From positions 1 through 64,000 of the forward strand of contig CAZLNM010000011.1 of NCBI GenBank assembly GCA_964561025.1: DNA of 64,000 nt, written 5' to 3'. Every line of letters starts with the position of its first letter. Position 1 is the first letter of the stretch. Source of the DNA: JAAZNF01 sp964561025 (GTDB lineage Bacteria > Myxococcota > B64-G9). The notes beneath the pieces are model-generated. The model was not told the DNA's origin and did no database searches. It was given only the letters and a program-made list of their open reading frames with translations. Below, piece after piece: positions 52,903 through 62,262 of the stretch. The position numbers and the translations under genes are program-made.

Positions 52903-55101
52903 TCAGACTCCTTTCCGCTTCTTCTTGCCCGCGCCCGAGCGATCCGGCATGGCCAGTAGCATCCGCTCCAGATCGGGCTCGTCCAGGCCCAGGTGCCAGT
53001 TCACCAGGTGATCCAGCAGGTGGTCCCACCACAAGATGCGCTCCGGATCCGTCTCGGCCGCGCGGCGCCGGGCCACCGTCCCGATGAGCGCCGCCGTGGC
53101 GCGGTCGTCGCGCGAGGGGCTGCCCCAGCCGGAGGTCACCCGCCGGACCGCGGAGAGCGGGGGTTGCCGTCCCGCCTCCAACTCGAAGCGGGTCAAGCAC
53201 TCGCCCAGGAACGCCGAAAGACGCTCGGCGGGAAAAAGCGATACGGGATGCGGCAGCGGCAGCGAGAGCACCTCGTAGAGGTTGATGTTGTTGTTGGAGC
53301 TCGAGAGCCGGAAGCGCCACTCCAGCGGCGCCGAGTTGAGCAGCCCGAGCAGGTATCCCCGCAGCGCCGTGTCGTCCAGGCCGGCGCTGGAGAGCGGCGT
53401 TGCGGCGCGCGGCCAGAAGGTGTTGAGCGAGTTGCCCAGGTAGATGCCCGCCGGGACCTCGGCGGCCACGAATCGGCGCGCCGCCTCCCGGTTGACGATC
53501 CCCGTCTGCACGATGCGCGGCCCCGCCAGGCGCAGCCGCCAGGATCCCCCGCCCTTCTTCTTGGCGAAGGCCTCCGCGTCCAGCCAGCGCTCTTCCCGGT
53601 CCTTCGTGGAGAGGTCGGCCGCAAACGGCGCGAGGTGCGCCCCCCGCAAGAGGAGCGCGGAAGTGGGCTCGCTCTTCATCATGGGCCGGAAGAAGGTCTG
53701 ATCCACCTCTCCCACGCGGCCCTCGAAGAAGTCGCCGAGCCGGACCGGGCTCTGCCGTGAAAGCCGCAAGGCGAGGTCCATGTCAGCGGCCTGGCACAGC
53801 GGCAGCGCGAAGGTCTTGGGATCGAAGGTCGCGATCTCCTCGTTGGAGAACACCGCCCGCCGCGGCGCCGGACCCTCCTCGGACACCTCGATGCGGGAGC
53901 GCCGGGCGCGCTTTTCGAGCCACAGCAAGACCACCGCCTGGGAGACGCCATCGAACACCCGGGCCGTCTCCGGGTAGGCCTCGACGCCCTCCAGCCAGCC
54001 GGAGCGGACCAGCGGCTCGCGCAGGCGCGCGGCGGTGCGATCCATGAGGAACGACAGTGGCAAGACGAATCCCAGCCGGCCGCCCGGGGCCAGCAATTCG
54101 AGCGCGCGGTCCAGAAAAAGCCGGCTCAGGTTGAGGTTGCCGCACAACGAACGCCGGTACGAGAGCGCGCGCACTCGCTCGACGAGCGCGCGCACCGCCG
54201 GGTCGCGCAGATCCTTGAGGACCTCGAAGGGCGGGTTGGAGAGGACGACGTCGAACCCGCCGCCCTCGCGCTCCAGCGCCTCGGGGAAGGCCCGCCTCCA
54301 GGCGAGCGCGCCGGGCGGCGCCGCGCTCGCATTTTCCTCCGGCGTCAGCGGGCCGGTGAGCGAATCGCCCGCGACAAATTGCCTGGCGAGGCCGGGAATA
54401 GGCGGGCCGAGCGGATCGGCCTCGAGCTGGACGAGGCTCGCGGCGAGCGCGACCGCGGTGGCATCGAGGTCCACGCCGCACAAGCCTGCCGCCGCTTCGC
54501 GGGCCCGCTCGCGGCGTTCACCCTCCGGGGCATCGGCGAGGAGGGCCCGCTGGGCCGCGAGCAGCAACCGCCCGGCGCCGCAGGCGGGATCGAGGATATG
54601 GAGCGGCCGGGAGGAGGTCTTCCGCTCGCGCAGCGGCTCGACGACCCGGCGCGCCAGGCGCTCGGCGAGCCAGGCGGGCGTGTAGAACGTCCCCTGCTTT
54701 CGGCGGCCGGCGCGGCCGGAGGCGAGCGAAAGCCGCTTTCCGCGCGCGCTCAGCGAAAGCTCGATCTCCAAAAGCCGCTCGAAGATGTCGGCCGGATCGA
54801 GCGCGCCATCGGGCAACGCGAGGTCTTCGTCCGGCCCGGCATCGGGCGCGCCGGCGGGGTCGAGGGACGGCGAGAACAGCGGATATTCGAGCGAGCGAGC
54901 CTTGTCCCAGGCCGCGCGAACAGAGGCGTCGGGACCGAGCGCCGGCGCCAGGCGCGCCGCGAAGGCCGCGCGCACGAGGCTCAGGCGGGCCGCACACGCC
55001 AGCGCATCGAGGGGGAGGTTCTTTGTCCGCCCCCGGATCTTCTCCGCCGTGCGCAGCAGCCGCTCGGCCTCGAGAGCCTTGGAGGAGGATCGCTTCGGCA
55101 C
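52903..55101 (-). CDS. N6-adenine DNA methyltransferase, Eco57I/TaqI-like, orphan
   Basis: 732 aa. GTG start at 55101 with GGAGG in place. Motif X-like GTFYTPAWLAERL at 137-149, motif I DPACGAGRLLLAA at 171-183, motif IV SNPPF at 288-292. The C-terminal ~300 residues look like a TaqI/Type IIG target-recognition domain (GIYLGNSLNTFW, SNNNINLYEVLSLPLP). The N-terminal ~130 residues are helical and show no PD-(D/E)XK nuclease motif, and no restriction endonuclease gene adjoins. It may therefore be a solitary methylase (epigenetic role) or part of a defence system whose partner is elsewhere. Confidence 0.85.
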   Translation of the reverse strand: MPKRSSSKALEAERLLRTAEKIRGRTKNLPLDALACAARLSLVRAAFAARLAPALGPDASVRAAWDKARSLEYPLFSPSLDPAGAPDAGPDEDLALPDGALDPADIFERLLEIELSLSARGKRLSLASGRAGRRKQGTFYTPAWLAERLARRVVEPLRERKTSSRPLHILDPACGAGRLLLAAQRALLADAPEGERRERAREAAAGLCGVDLDATAVALAASLVQLEADPLGPPIPGLARQFVAGDSLTGPLTPEENASAAPPGALAWRRAFPEALEREGGGFDVVLSNPPFEVLKDLRDPAVRALVERVRALSYRRSLCGNLNLSRLFLDRALELLAPGGRLGFVLPLSFLMDRTAARLREPLVRSGWLEGVEAYPETARVFDGVSQAVVLLWLEKRARRSRIEVSEEGPAPRRAVFSNEEIATFDPKTFALPLCQAADMDLALRLSRQSPVRLGDFFEGRVGEVDQTFFRPMMKSEPTSALLLRGAHLAPFAADLSTKDREERWLDAEAFAKKKGGGSWRLRLAGPRIVQTGIVNREAARRFVAAEVPAGIYLGNSLNTFWPRAATPLSSAGLDDTALRGYLLGLLNSAPLEWRFRLSSSNNNINLYEVLSLPLPHPVSLFPAERLSAFLGECLTRFELEAGRQPPLSAVRRVTSGWGSPSRDDRATAALIGTVARRRAAETDPERILWWDHLLDHLVNWHLGLDEPDLERMLLAMPDRSGAGKKKRKGV

Positions 55102-55236
55102 GCCGGCCTCCGAAGTGCGGGTTGGGGCAGTATAGCACCGGAGCGCAAGCGGGTTGCCAAAAATCGCGCGGCCGGTCGCGCTGGCGACGGAGGCCTTCCT
55201 GGCCGTGGCGGCGGGTTTCCTGCTACTATCCGGCCC

Positions 55237-58152
55237 ATGATGAAAATCCCCCTCGCACCGCTCGCCGTGCTCGTGTTGTGCTTGCCAGGTTGCAACGGGA
55301 CCACCGCGGACGACGACCACCCCGGCGGCGATGCCGACTGTACGCCGGACTGCACCGGCCGCGTCTGCGGCTTCGACCCGCGCTGCGGCACGAGCTGCGG
55401 CGCCTGCGCTCCCGGCGACACCTGCGACGATCAGGGGGCCTGCCGGCCCGGCTGCGTTCCCGACTGTACCGGCCGGATCTGCGGCGGTGACGGCTGCGGC
55501 GGCTCCTGCGGGAGCTGCGACGCGGGCGCGGGACAGGTGTGCGTCGAGGCCACCGGCCAGTGCGCCGTGTGCGCGCCGGACTGCCGCGATCTGGAGTGCG
55601 GCCCGGATCCGGTCTGTGGCGCTCTGTGCGGGGCTTGCGAGGGCGGCTTCCGTTGCTCGACCGCTGGCCAGTGCGAGGAGATATGCCGGCCCGACTGCCA
55701 GGGGCGCGCGTGCGGCCTCGATCCCGTGTGCGGCACCCTGGAGTGCGGCGCCTGCCCCCCGGGCGAGGCGTGCGACGCGCAGGGACGCTGCGGGCCCGCC
55801 TGCGTGCCCGACTGCCAGGAACGGATGTGCGGGCCGGATCCGGTGTGCGGCACCCGCGACTGCGGTGCCTGCCCCGGCGAGGAGCGCTGCGACGCGGGCG
55901 GACAGTGCCGGCCGGCCTGCGGAGACTACTGCGCGCCGTTTTCCGTGGTGCTGCTTCCCGACACCCAGTACTACACCAAGAAGCAGCCGGCCGGCCCCGA
56001 CAACACGCTGTTCAAGCAGCTCCAGTGGATCCTGGACCACCGCGAGTCCCACGACATCCGTTTCGTCATTCACCTGGGCGACATCACCCACAACAACACC
56101 ATCGAGCAGTGGCGCGTGGCCGATCAGGCCTTCGATCTCCTGGACGCGGCCGACATGCCCTACAACCTGGTGCCCGGCAACCACGACTACCTCAAGGCCG
56201 ACGCGCGTTACTCCCGCGGCAACACCCACCTCGACGACCCCGAGTTTTTCCCGCCGGCGCGCTTTTCGGGCCGGCCGTGGTACGGCGGCTCGTACGGCGG
56301 GAGCAGCCAGAACAGCTACGCCCTGTTCGAGGCCGGGCCGTACCGGTTTTTGGTGATCAACCTCGAGTACGGCCCGCGCAAGGGGCCCCTGTGCTGGGCC
56401 GAGGAGCTCATCGCCGCGCACCCCGATCGGCGGGTGATCGTGGTCAGCCACTGCGTCCAGACCCACGGCGGCGAGTACGAACAGGGATGTCCCAGCATCG
56501 ACTACCTGATCCCGGGCGGCTCTGGAGAGACGATCTGGGACGAGCTGGCCAGCCGGCACAGCAACGTGTTCTTGGTGCTGTGCGGTCACGTCAACGACAC
56601 GGAGTACAAGCTCCGGTATGGCAACGCCGGCAACCCGGTCCACGCCATTCTGACCGACTACCAGTTCGAGGCCGCCTGCACGGCCGGCTCCGCCGCGGCC
56701 TGCACCGACCACTGCCAGGCCGGCTTCTACACCGGCAACGGCTGGATGCGGGAGCTCACCTTCGCCCCGCGCGAGAACCGGGTCTACGCCCGCACCTTCA
56801 CGGTCGAGGAGGGAAACCCCACCGTGTTTCCGGGCGGCGTGCCCGCCTTCTTCTGCAATCCCTTCAACATCCAGGGCAAGCGCTGGTATCCCATGAACCC
56901 GGCCGACGGGGCCCACCAGTTCGAATTCCCGTACGACTTCTCCCCCGTCGCGCCGGACGTCCGGACGGAAGGCTCCCGGGCGTTCACCGACCAGACCGTC
57001 AACACGGTGGCCACCGGAGACCAGTTCCGGCCGGTCCTGGCCGGCCGGAGGACCGGGGGGTTCGTGGCGGTGTGGGAGGACGACTCCTCGGACGGTGACG
57101 GCGCCGGCAACTTCGACGTGATGGTGCGCGGTTTCCAGGCCGGCGGCTGCCAGGCATTCTCCCAGCGGCAGGTGAACCCGAACAGCGCGGGCCAGCAGGG
57201 TGCGCCTGCGGTGGGCATGGCGGCGGATGGCTCGTTCGTGGTGGCCTGGGAGGACGACACCGACGGCAACGGGACCTACCAGATCCACGCCCGGGGGTTC
57301 GCCGCCGACGGCTCCGAGCGCATCGCGCGTTTCACCGTGAACCAGGTCGACACCGGCCAGCAGCGAAACCCGGCCGTGGGGGTCTCGCCGGACGGCCGCT
57401 TCGTCGTCGCCTGGGAGGACGACCGGGACAAGAACGGGGCCATGCAGGTCTGGGTGCGGGGTTTCAACGCGGACGGCAGCGAGCGTTTCTCCGAGCGGAG
57501 CGTGCACGCCGACGCCAACGGGAAGCGGCAGAGGCCGGCCGTGGCGGCGACCGCGGACGGCGGTTTCGTGGTGGCCTGGGAGGACGACGGGGACGGCAAC
57601 GGCGTGTTCCAGATCCACGCCCGGGGATTCGCCGCTGACGGCTCCGAGCGCATCGCGCGCTTCACCGTGAACCGGGTCGACACCGGCCAGCAGCGCAACC
57701 CGGTCATCGCGACGGACGCCGGGGGCGGATTCGTGGTGGTCTGGGAGGACGATCGGGACGGGGACGGGAACATCCAGCTCTGGGCCCGCGGGTTCGAGCC
57801 CGACGGCCGCCAGCGCTTCGCTGACCGGCGGGTGCACGAGACCGCGGGCGGCGATCACCGGTCGGCCGCGCTGGGGGTGGCGGGCAGCGGCGCCTTCGCA
57901 ATCGCCTGGCAAGACGATGGCGACGGAAACGGCGTGTACCAGATCCGTGCGGCTGTCTTCTCCGCCAGCGGCGGCACCGGCGCCGGCCTCCTGCCCGAGC
58001 AGACCATCAACCGTGTCGCCGATGGCCAGCAGCTCGGTCCGGGCCTTGCACTCTCCGACCTCGGCGACCTGGCGGTGGCATGGCAGGACGACATGGACGA
58101 CAACGATGCCTACCAGATCCTGGCCCGCGGCCTGCAAGCCTGGACCCCTTAG
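55237..58152 (+). CDS. Lipoprotein: Cys-rich repeats, metallophosphatase domain, seven VAWEDD repeats
   Basis: 971 aa. Start ATG 55237 (or 55240), lipoprotein signal MMKIPLAPLAVLVLCLPGC. Residues ~30-225 hold about six Cys-rich units (CxPDCxGRxCGxDPxCGxxxCGAC). Residues ~230-560 are a calcineurin-type phosphoesterase: VVLLPDTQYY, HLGDITHNN, VPGNHDY, VVSHC, LCGHVND, the metal-ligand order of the family. Residues ~585-971 consist of seven ~53-residue repeats (FVVAWEDDxDGNGxYQIHARGFAADGSE), each with an Asp-rich turn, likely a seven-bladed propeller. Surface-exposed hydrolase with adhesive modules; substrate unknown. No clear ribosome site. Confidence 0.85.
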   Translation: MMKIPLAPLAVLVLCLPGCNGTTADDDHPGGDADCTPDCTGRVCGFDPRCGTSCGACAPGDTCDDQGACRPGCVPDCTGRICGGDGCGGSCGSCDAGAGQVCVEATGQCAVCAPDCRDLECGPDPVCGALCGACEGGFRCSTAGQCEEICRPDCQGRACGLDPVCGTLECGACPPGEACDAQGRCGPACVPDCQERMCGPDPVCGTRDCGACPGEERCDAGGQCRPACGDYCAPFSVVLLPDTQYYTKKQPAGPDNTLFKQLQWILDHRESHDIRFVIHLGDITHNNTIEQWRVADQAFDLLDAADMPYNLVPGNHDYLKADARYSRGNTHLDDPEFFPPARFSGRPWYGGSYGGSSQNSYALFEAGPYRFLVINLEYGPRKGPLCWAEELIAAHPDRRVIVVSHCVQTHGGEYEQGCPSIDYLIPGGSGETIWDELASRHSNVFLVLCGHVNDTEYKLRYGNAGNPVHAILTDYQFEAACTAGSAAACTDHCQAGFYTGNGWMRELTFAPRENRVYARTFTVEEGNPTVFPGGVPAFFCNPFNIQGKRWYPMNPADGAHQFEFPYDFSPVAPDVRTEGSRAFTDQTVNTVATGDQFRPVLAGRRTGGFVAVWEDDSSDGDGAGNFDVMVRGFQAGGCQAFSQRQVNPNSAGQQGAPAVGMAADGSFVVAWEDDTDGNGTYQIHARGFAADGSERIARFTVNQVDTGQQRNPAVGVSPDGRFVVAWEDDRDKNGAMQVWVRGFNADGSERFSERSVHADANGKRQRPAVAATADGGFVVAWEDDGDGNGVFQIHARGFAADGSERIARFTVNRVDTGQQRNPVIATDAGGGFVVVWEDDRDGDGNIQLWARGFEPDGRQRFADRRVHETAGGDHRSAALGVAGSGAFAIAWQDDGDGNGVYQIRAAVFSASGGTGAGLLPEQTINRVADGQQLGPGLALSDLGDLAVAWQDDMDDNDAYQILARGLQAWTP

Positions 58153-58165
58153 AAAAGCTGGAAAG

Positions 58166-58325
58166 CCGGGGACAGGCCCAGGTTAACATTCTGTATTTAT
58201 TGAATAAAACAACAAAAGCGCGCCTCCCGGTAGATTCTCATTGTTATTCAAGCATTTACAAGCACCGGCGCGTGGCTTGAAAATTTTCTCTTTGTAGATC
58301 AAAAGGATGAATGGGGGCTGTCCCC
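58166..58325. repeat. Inverted pair of GGGGACAG elements around an AT-rich segment
   Basis: CCGGGGACAGGCCCAGG at 58166-58182 (plus) and GGGGGCTGTCCCC at 58313-58325 (same motif on the minus strand) bracket about 130 nt of AT-rich, non-coding sequence. The arrangement resembles paired REP elements or the ends of a decayed small element. It occupies most of the convergent gap 58153-58368. Confidence 0.4.
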
Positions 58326-58365
58326 TTTTCCTTCCCCTTTTCCTTCCTTTTCCTTCCCCTTTCTC
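58321..58365. repeat. 45-nt pure pyrimidine tract (TTTTCCTTCCCC units)
   Basis: An unbroken run of C and T built from TTTTCC / TTCCCC units, ending 3 nt before the stop codon of the next minus-strand gene. In that gene's transcript it would be a purine-only 3' tract. Confidence 0.7.
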
Positions 58366-58368
58366 GGC

Positions 58369-60225
58369 TTACTTTCGGCGTGATCTACGATAGACCGCAA
58401 CCAGCGAAAGTAATGTCAAGAACCCCGCCGTCCCACCGCCCGCGCTGGCGCAGCCGCAGCCCGAGCCCCCGACGATCTTGCCGCCGTCGCCGCCGTCAGG
58501 AGTACCGCCGGGATCGCCGGCGTCGGTTCCGGGATCCACTCCCGCGTCTTGCCCCGCGTCCGCACTTGCGTCCACACCTGCATCCTCTCCCGCGTCCTGT
58601 CCCGCGTCCTGTCCGGCATCGACTCCGGCATCCACCCCGGCGTCGCCTCCGTCGCCATCGACCGGCCCGCCGTCGTCGGGCACCTCGCCCGCCTGGAGCG
58701 GATGAGGATACGGAAATGGCGTGTAGTAGGGCGCCCAGGTGTTCTCGGATTCACAGCGATACAGGCGGCCCTCACCGGTGTGCCAGAACCCCGCGTACGG
58801 GGCGCAGCTCGCCGGGAGCGACGCTCCTTGCGGAACGTCGTTGTAGTAGTCTCGGTTCTCTTGTAGCTGCGAGACGTCCTCGCCGAAGTCCACGTCGCAG
58901 CTCGGGCGCCCGCAACCGCTGCCGCCCTCTCCGCCCGACCAGGTGTTGCCCCACTCGTACCACGGGTACGGCCGCATGTGGGTGGCGAACCCCGGCTGCA
59001 TGAAGCAGGGGTAGCCGTCGCCGCCGACACCGTCGAGGTAGGCGCTGCACGTCTCTCCGGCCGGGCAGTCGCCGTCTTGCTGGCACAGCTCGAGCCCGGA
59101 GCGCGAGCACACCTTCCACTTGCAGGTGACACCGGCGCCAAGCCGCGAGACACAGTCCTGGTCGGTGGCGCAGTTCATGGGGTGATCGTGGCTCAGGACG
59201 TTCCAGTCGCGGTCGATGTTGGAGCACATGCGGTAGGCGGTGCCGTCGCAAGGCAGCCAGTGTTCGTTGCCGCCGGCGTCGGTGGGGGTGCGGTAGATGG
59301 CCAGATCGATGGCCGGCGAGCCGATCCAGATGTCCTCGCCCACGCGGAAGGTGTTGTCGTAGACGATACCGGTGCCGCCGCGCAGGTGGGCGAAGCGGCC
59401 CCAGGTCTTGGAGGTCCAGGCGGATGCGCCGTCGTCGAAGACAAACTCGTTCTGGTAAGCCACCATGCTGAAGATGGAGGAGCCGTAGCCGGTATCGAAG
59501 CCGTGGCTGCCCAGCATCTGGTTTTGCAAGCGGTTGTGACGCACCACCATGCGGCCACCGTTCTCACCGTCGAAGGGCCGCCCCTCCCAGGAGCCGGAGA
59601 AGGCGATGTCGCAGTCCTCGACGTACACCGCCTCGGCGCTTCCCAGCTCGACCGGCCGCTTCCACTCGGGCCAGTTGTCCCAATCGACGGTGATGAACTC
59701 CGAGGGCGTCGTGCCGCGCACGGTGATGTGATCGACGAGCCCGTAGGTGTGGGCGTGGGTGCGGATGAGCCGCACGAACTCGCCGCTGGTCGTAAAACTC
59801 AGGTGGTGGACGCGGAAGCGATCGCCTCGCCCCCCGATGGCGATGATGGCGTCGCAGGCGCCGGAGCAGGGGCCGTCCTCGATGGAAAGGTGCGAGATGC
59901 TCCAGGCGACGCCCGCCACACCGTTCACCTCGAAGGCCGACGACGAGGCGACCCGGATGCGGGTGGTGGCCTCGCCCTGGCCCTCCACCCGGATGGGGCG
60001 CCGGGCGTCGATCTCGACCGGAGCGGTCCACACGCACGCGCCCGAGGCGGGATCGGGGATGCGCACCGTGCCGCCCGAGGCGGCCAGCGCGGCGTCCACC
60101 GCGGCCTGGACCTCGGCGCGCTCGCAGGTCTCGGCCTGGTAACAGTCGGCGCCACAGGGCTGAACCGCCACGGATGGAGCCGCCGCACAACACACCACCA
60201 CCGCTACCAGCACGATCCTGCGCAT
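58369..60225 (-). CDS. Secreted right-handed beta-helix (pectate-lyase-like) protein with MYXO-CTERM-like tail
   Basis: 618 aa. ATG 60225 follows AGGGAGG; signal peptide MRRIVLVAVVVCCAAAPSVA. Residues ~25-330 have the ladder of a parallel beta-helix (AALAASGGTVRIPDPASGAC, ISHLSIEDGPC, FRVHHLSFTTSGEFVRLI, VYVEDCDIAFSGSWEG, VVRHNRLQNQ), as in polysaccharide lyases; no catalytic set can be assigned. A Cys-containing part follows, then a linker of repeated DAG units. The end, GGSGCGCASAGGG + TAGFLTLLSLVAVY + RRSRRK, is the Cys motif, membrane segment and Arg tail of a MYXO-CTERM sorting signal. Confidence 0.85.
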   Translation of the reverse strand: MRRIVLVAVVVCCAAAPSVAVQPCGADCYQAETCERAEVQAAVDAALAASGGTVRIPDPASGACVWTAPVEIDARRPIRVEGQGEATTRIRVASSSAFEVNGVAGVAWSISHLSIEDGPCSGACDAIIAIGGRGDRFRVHHLSFTTSGEFVRLIRTHAHTYGLVDHITVRGTTPSEFITVDWDNWPEWKRPVELGSAEAVYVEDCDIAFSGSWEGRPFDGENGGRMVVRHNRLQNQMLGSHGFDTGYGSSIFSMVAYQNEFVFDDGASAWTSKTWGRFAHLRGGTGIVYDNTFRVGEDIWIGSPAIDLAIYRTPTDAGGNEHWLPCDGTAYRMCSNIDRDWNVLSHDHPMNCATDQDCVSRLGAGVTCKWKVCSRSGLELCQQDGDCPAGETCSAYLDGVGGDGYPCFMQPGFATHMRPYPWYEWGNTWSGGEGGSGCGRPSCDVDFGEDVSQLQENRDYYNDVPQGASLPASCAPYAGFWHTGEGRLYRCESENTWAPYYTPFPYPHPLQAGEVPDDGGPVDGDGGDAGVDAGVDAGQDAGQDAGEDAGVDASADAGQDAGVDPGTDAGDPGGTPDGGDGGKIVGGSGCGCASAGGGTAGFLTLLSLVAVYRRSRRK

Positions 60226-60286
60226 GACAAACCTCCCTGTGGGCACGTCCAGTGCACCACAGGCGCGAGAAAAACAAAAGGCCGGA

Positions 60287-60302
60287 GGATGAGTCCTCAT
60301 CC
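60287..60302. promoter_or_regulatory. Small palindrome GGATGAG-TC-CTCATCC
   Basis: Seven-bp arms with a 2-nt centre, about 60 nt upstream of the beta-helix gene start. Operator-like in form; no regulator can be named. The rest of the gap 60226-60504 holds only the hairpin at 60470. Confidence 0.25.
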
Positions 60303-60469
60303 CCGGACAACGCGAACGGGTCCTGCCGCCTCTTTCCCGAGGCGTTCTCCCGAAAGATCGTTCGCCGGGGGCCCCATCGGCGTCACCCCTTCGCGTACAA
60401 AATCCATCGAGGAATCAGTGGAGCCGAGTCTTATCTGGGGATGAGGAGCGAGCCGGAACGGCGAAGCGG

Positions 60470-60505
60470 GCGGCTTACGAGGACGGCTCGGGCGGCGTAA
60501 GCCGC
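60470..60505 (-). terminator. Hairpin at the end of the 60505-62097 gene
   Basis: Perfect 10-bp arms GCGGCTTACG / CGTAAGCCGC around a 16-nt GC-rich loop. It touches the stop codon of the minus-strand lipoprotein gene. There is no T-run, so termination would need Rho or the stem alone. The loop does not match the variable-arm repeat family. Confidence 0.45.
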
Positions 60506-62097
60506 TACTCGGTCGCGTCGGGCAGGCTCATGCCGCAGAGTTGCTCGGGATCAGTGAAGGGGCCCGGCTGCGCGGCGAGCCGGCTTTCGCGCACCGGCAG
60601 GTCGGCGTCCATGAGTTCGAACGCCACGTCCGCGGGGAGGTATTCGACCACCTCGACCGGGATCTCGACGCCGGCCTGCAACGGGCAGCCCGGCGGCAAC
60701 CGGCCGTCGAAACCGACCTTCAGTAAAAACATTCCCACGGCATGTTTGCCGGAGGAATCATCGCTGTCCCAGCGATCCAGCCGCAGACCGCCGGCGATGA
60801 GGATTCCACCGTCCGCGTCGAAGGCGAGATCGGCTGCGCCGAAGCCCACCACAAGATCGTCCCTCATCTCAAGTCCATAGAACCGTTGCCACGCCAGGTT
60901 GCCGTAGTCGTCGAACTTGTACAGCATCACCTTGGTGCTCCAATCGGACGAGTTGTGGCCCCAGCCCGACGCCAACACGTAGATCCCGCCGTCGGGGCCC
61001 ACCACCACCTTGCGCGGCGTCACGGAATACTGGTCTGCCCGGACGCCCACCAGGCGCTGCCAGAGTAACCTGCCGTCCGCGCTCAGGCGATTGACCAGCA
61101 TGCCCCAGACCGGCACCTGGTCCGGCTCGGGGACATCCTCATCATAGTAACCGCTCAAGTCGCTCCAGTCAGAGGCCACCACCAGGCTCCCGTCGGGCGC
61201 CGCGTCGACATACACCATTCCCTGCGCTCCGTCGGAGATGGCCTTCTGCCACAAAAGCATCCCCTCCCCATCGAGCTTCAGCACCGCCACCGGATCGGAC
61301 ACGTCGTACAGCGCACCCACGAGCGCCACCCCGCCGTCTGGCGTCTCGACCGCGCCGGTTCCATAGAAGAAGGGATAGTCCGGCACCTGCGAGCGCACCA
61401 GCCGCTGCGAGAGGATCTCACCGGCTCCGTCCACCCGGGCCACCAGGGCGGCGGACACGGTGCGATCGGGGTTTTGGACCGGCGAGTTTCCGGCGATGAG
61501 GAAGTCGCCGCTGCGGGTCTTGCGCACGGCGTAGGCCGAGTCGTTCTTGTCCTGCGCACCCAACATCTTCTGCCACACGATGTCTCCCACGGCGTCGATT
61601 TTCAGCAGCAGGATGTCGTCCTGAGTGGGGACGTCCTCGTCCGGCAGGGACTCGGTGAGCGCGAGCAGCGCGCCGCCCTCCGCCTCCGCCGCATCGCTGA
61701 TGGCGTTGAAGAAGAAGGCCGGCGCGTACTGGCGCTGCCAGACGATCGTTCCGTCGAACGCCAGTTTCATGGCCAGCAAGGACGAGTTGCCGACGCGGTA
61801 GTCCGTCTGCATGAACGTCTGGCTTCCCAGCACCAGGTAACCGTCCGGCGTCGAGAACACGTGCGTCGCCATGCCGTCCAGGTCATACGGCGCGTCCATT
61901 CCGTTCTCGCCCAAAATGGCCACCTTGAAGAACGTGTCTTGCGCGTTGCATTCTTCGAAGACGGGACAGACGTCGGGTATCTTTCCGGGCTCGATGGTCA
62001 GGCGCTTCATGTCCACGTCCGTTCCCGTACAGGACGCCGCGAGCGCCCAGAGCATCGCCAAGACCGTTCTCCCCGGCAGGATCCGACCCTTTTTCAT
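60505..62097 (-). CDS. Beta-propeller lipoprotein (delta-60/WD-like repeats)
   Basis: 530 aa. ATG 62097 has GGAG upstream; lipoprotein signal ending ALAASC. The rest is a series of ~50-residue repeats of the pattern DGGxxLVGxxxD...ALLVKLDxxGxxxWQRxxG, for example STPDGYLVLGSQTF, KLAFDGTIVWQRQY, LLKIDAVGDIVWQKML, VLKLDGEGMLLWQKAI, LYKFDDYGNLAWQRFYG. Such repeats form propellers in secreted proteins of many Myxococcota. No catalytic motif is visible. Single gene. Confidence 0.75.
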   Translation of the reverse strand: MKKGRILPGRTVLAMLWALAASCTGTDVDMKRLTIEPGKIPDVCPVFEECNAQDTFFKVAILGENGMDAPYDLDGMATHVFSTPDGYLVLGSQTFMQTDYRVGNSSLLAMKLAFDGTIVWQRQYAPAFFFNAISDAAEAEGGALLALTESLPDEDVPTQDDILLLKIDAVGDIVWQKMLGAQDKNDSAYAVRKTRSGDFLIAGNSPVQNPDRTVSAALVARVDGAGEILSQRLVRSQVPDYPFFYGTGAVETPDGGVALVGALYDVSDPVAVLKLDGEGMLLWQKAISDGAQGMVYVDAAPDGSLVVASDWSDLSGYYDEDVPEPDQVPVWGMLVNRLSADGRLLWQRLVGVRADQYSVTPRKVVVGPDGGIYVLASGWGHNSSDWSTKVMLYKFDDYGNLAWQRFYGLEMRDDLVVGFGAADLAFDADGGILIAGGLRLDRWDSDDSSGKHAVGMFLLKVGFDGRLPPGCPLQAGVEIPVEVVEYLPADVAFELMDADLPVRESRLAAQPGPFTDPEQLCGMSLPDATE

Positions 62098-62262
62098 GAT
62101 TCGCCGCTCCTTTCCTCTTTTGCCCCGGACGCGAGGCGGTTTGCAGGATAAGAGCCGCGAGGGCATGAAACCGGCTCGGGTTTTCCCCGGGGTGGCGCCA
62201 CCGCAAATCGAGCGCTCGCCCGGAAACATGTGTCTAGAGCGCGCAGGGTGCGCCGGGAGAAT

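Noticed and set aside
55168..55210. Possible further hairpin copy upstream of the metallophosphatase gene
   Set aside because: The left arm (GCGGCCGGTCGCG) fits, but the expected right arm does not pair and the loop pattern is weak.
60287..60302. Palindrome upstream of the beta-helix gene as a terminator
   Set aside because: It lies upstream of the gene start with no T-run, so an operator-like site is the more natural reading, itself only weakly supported.
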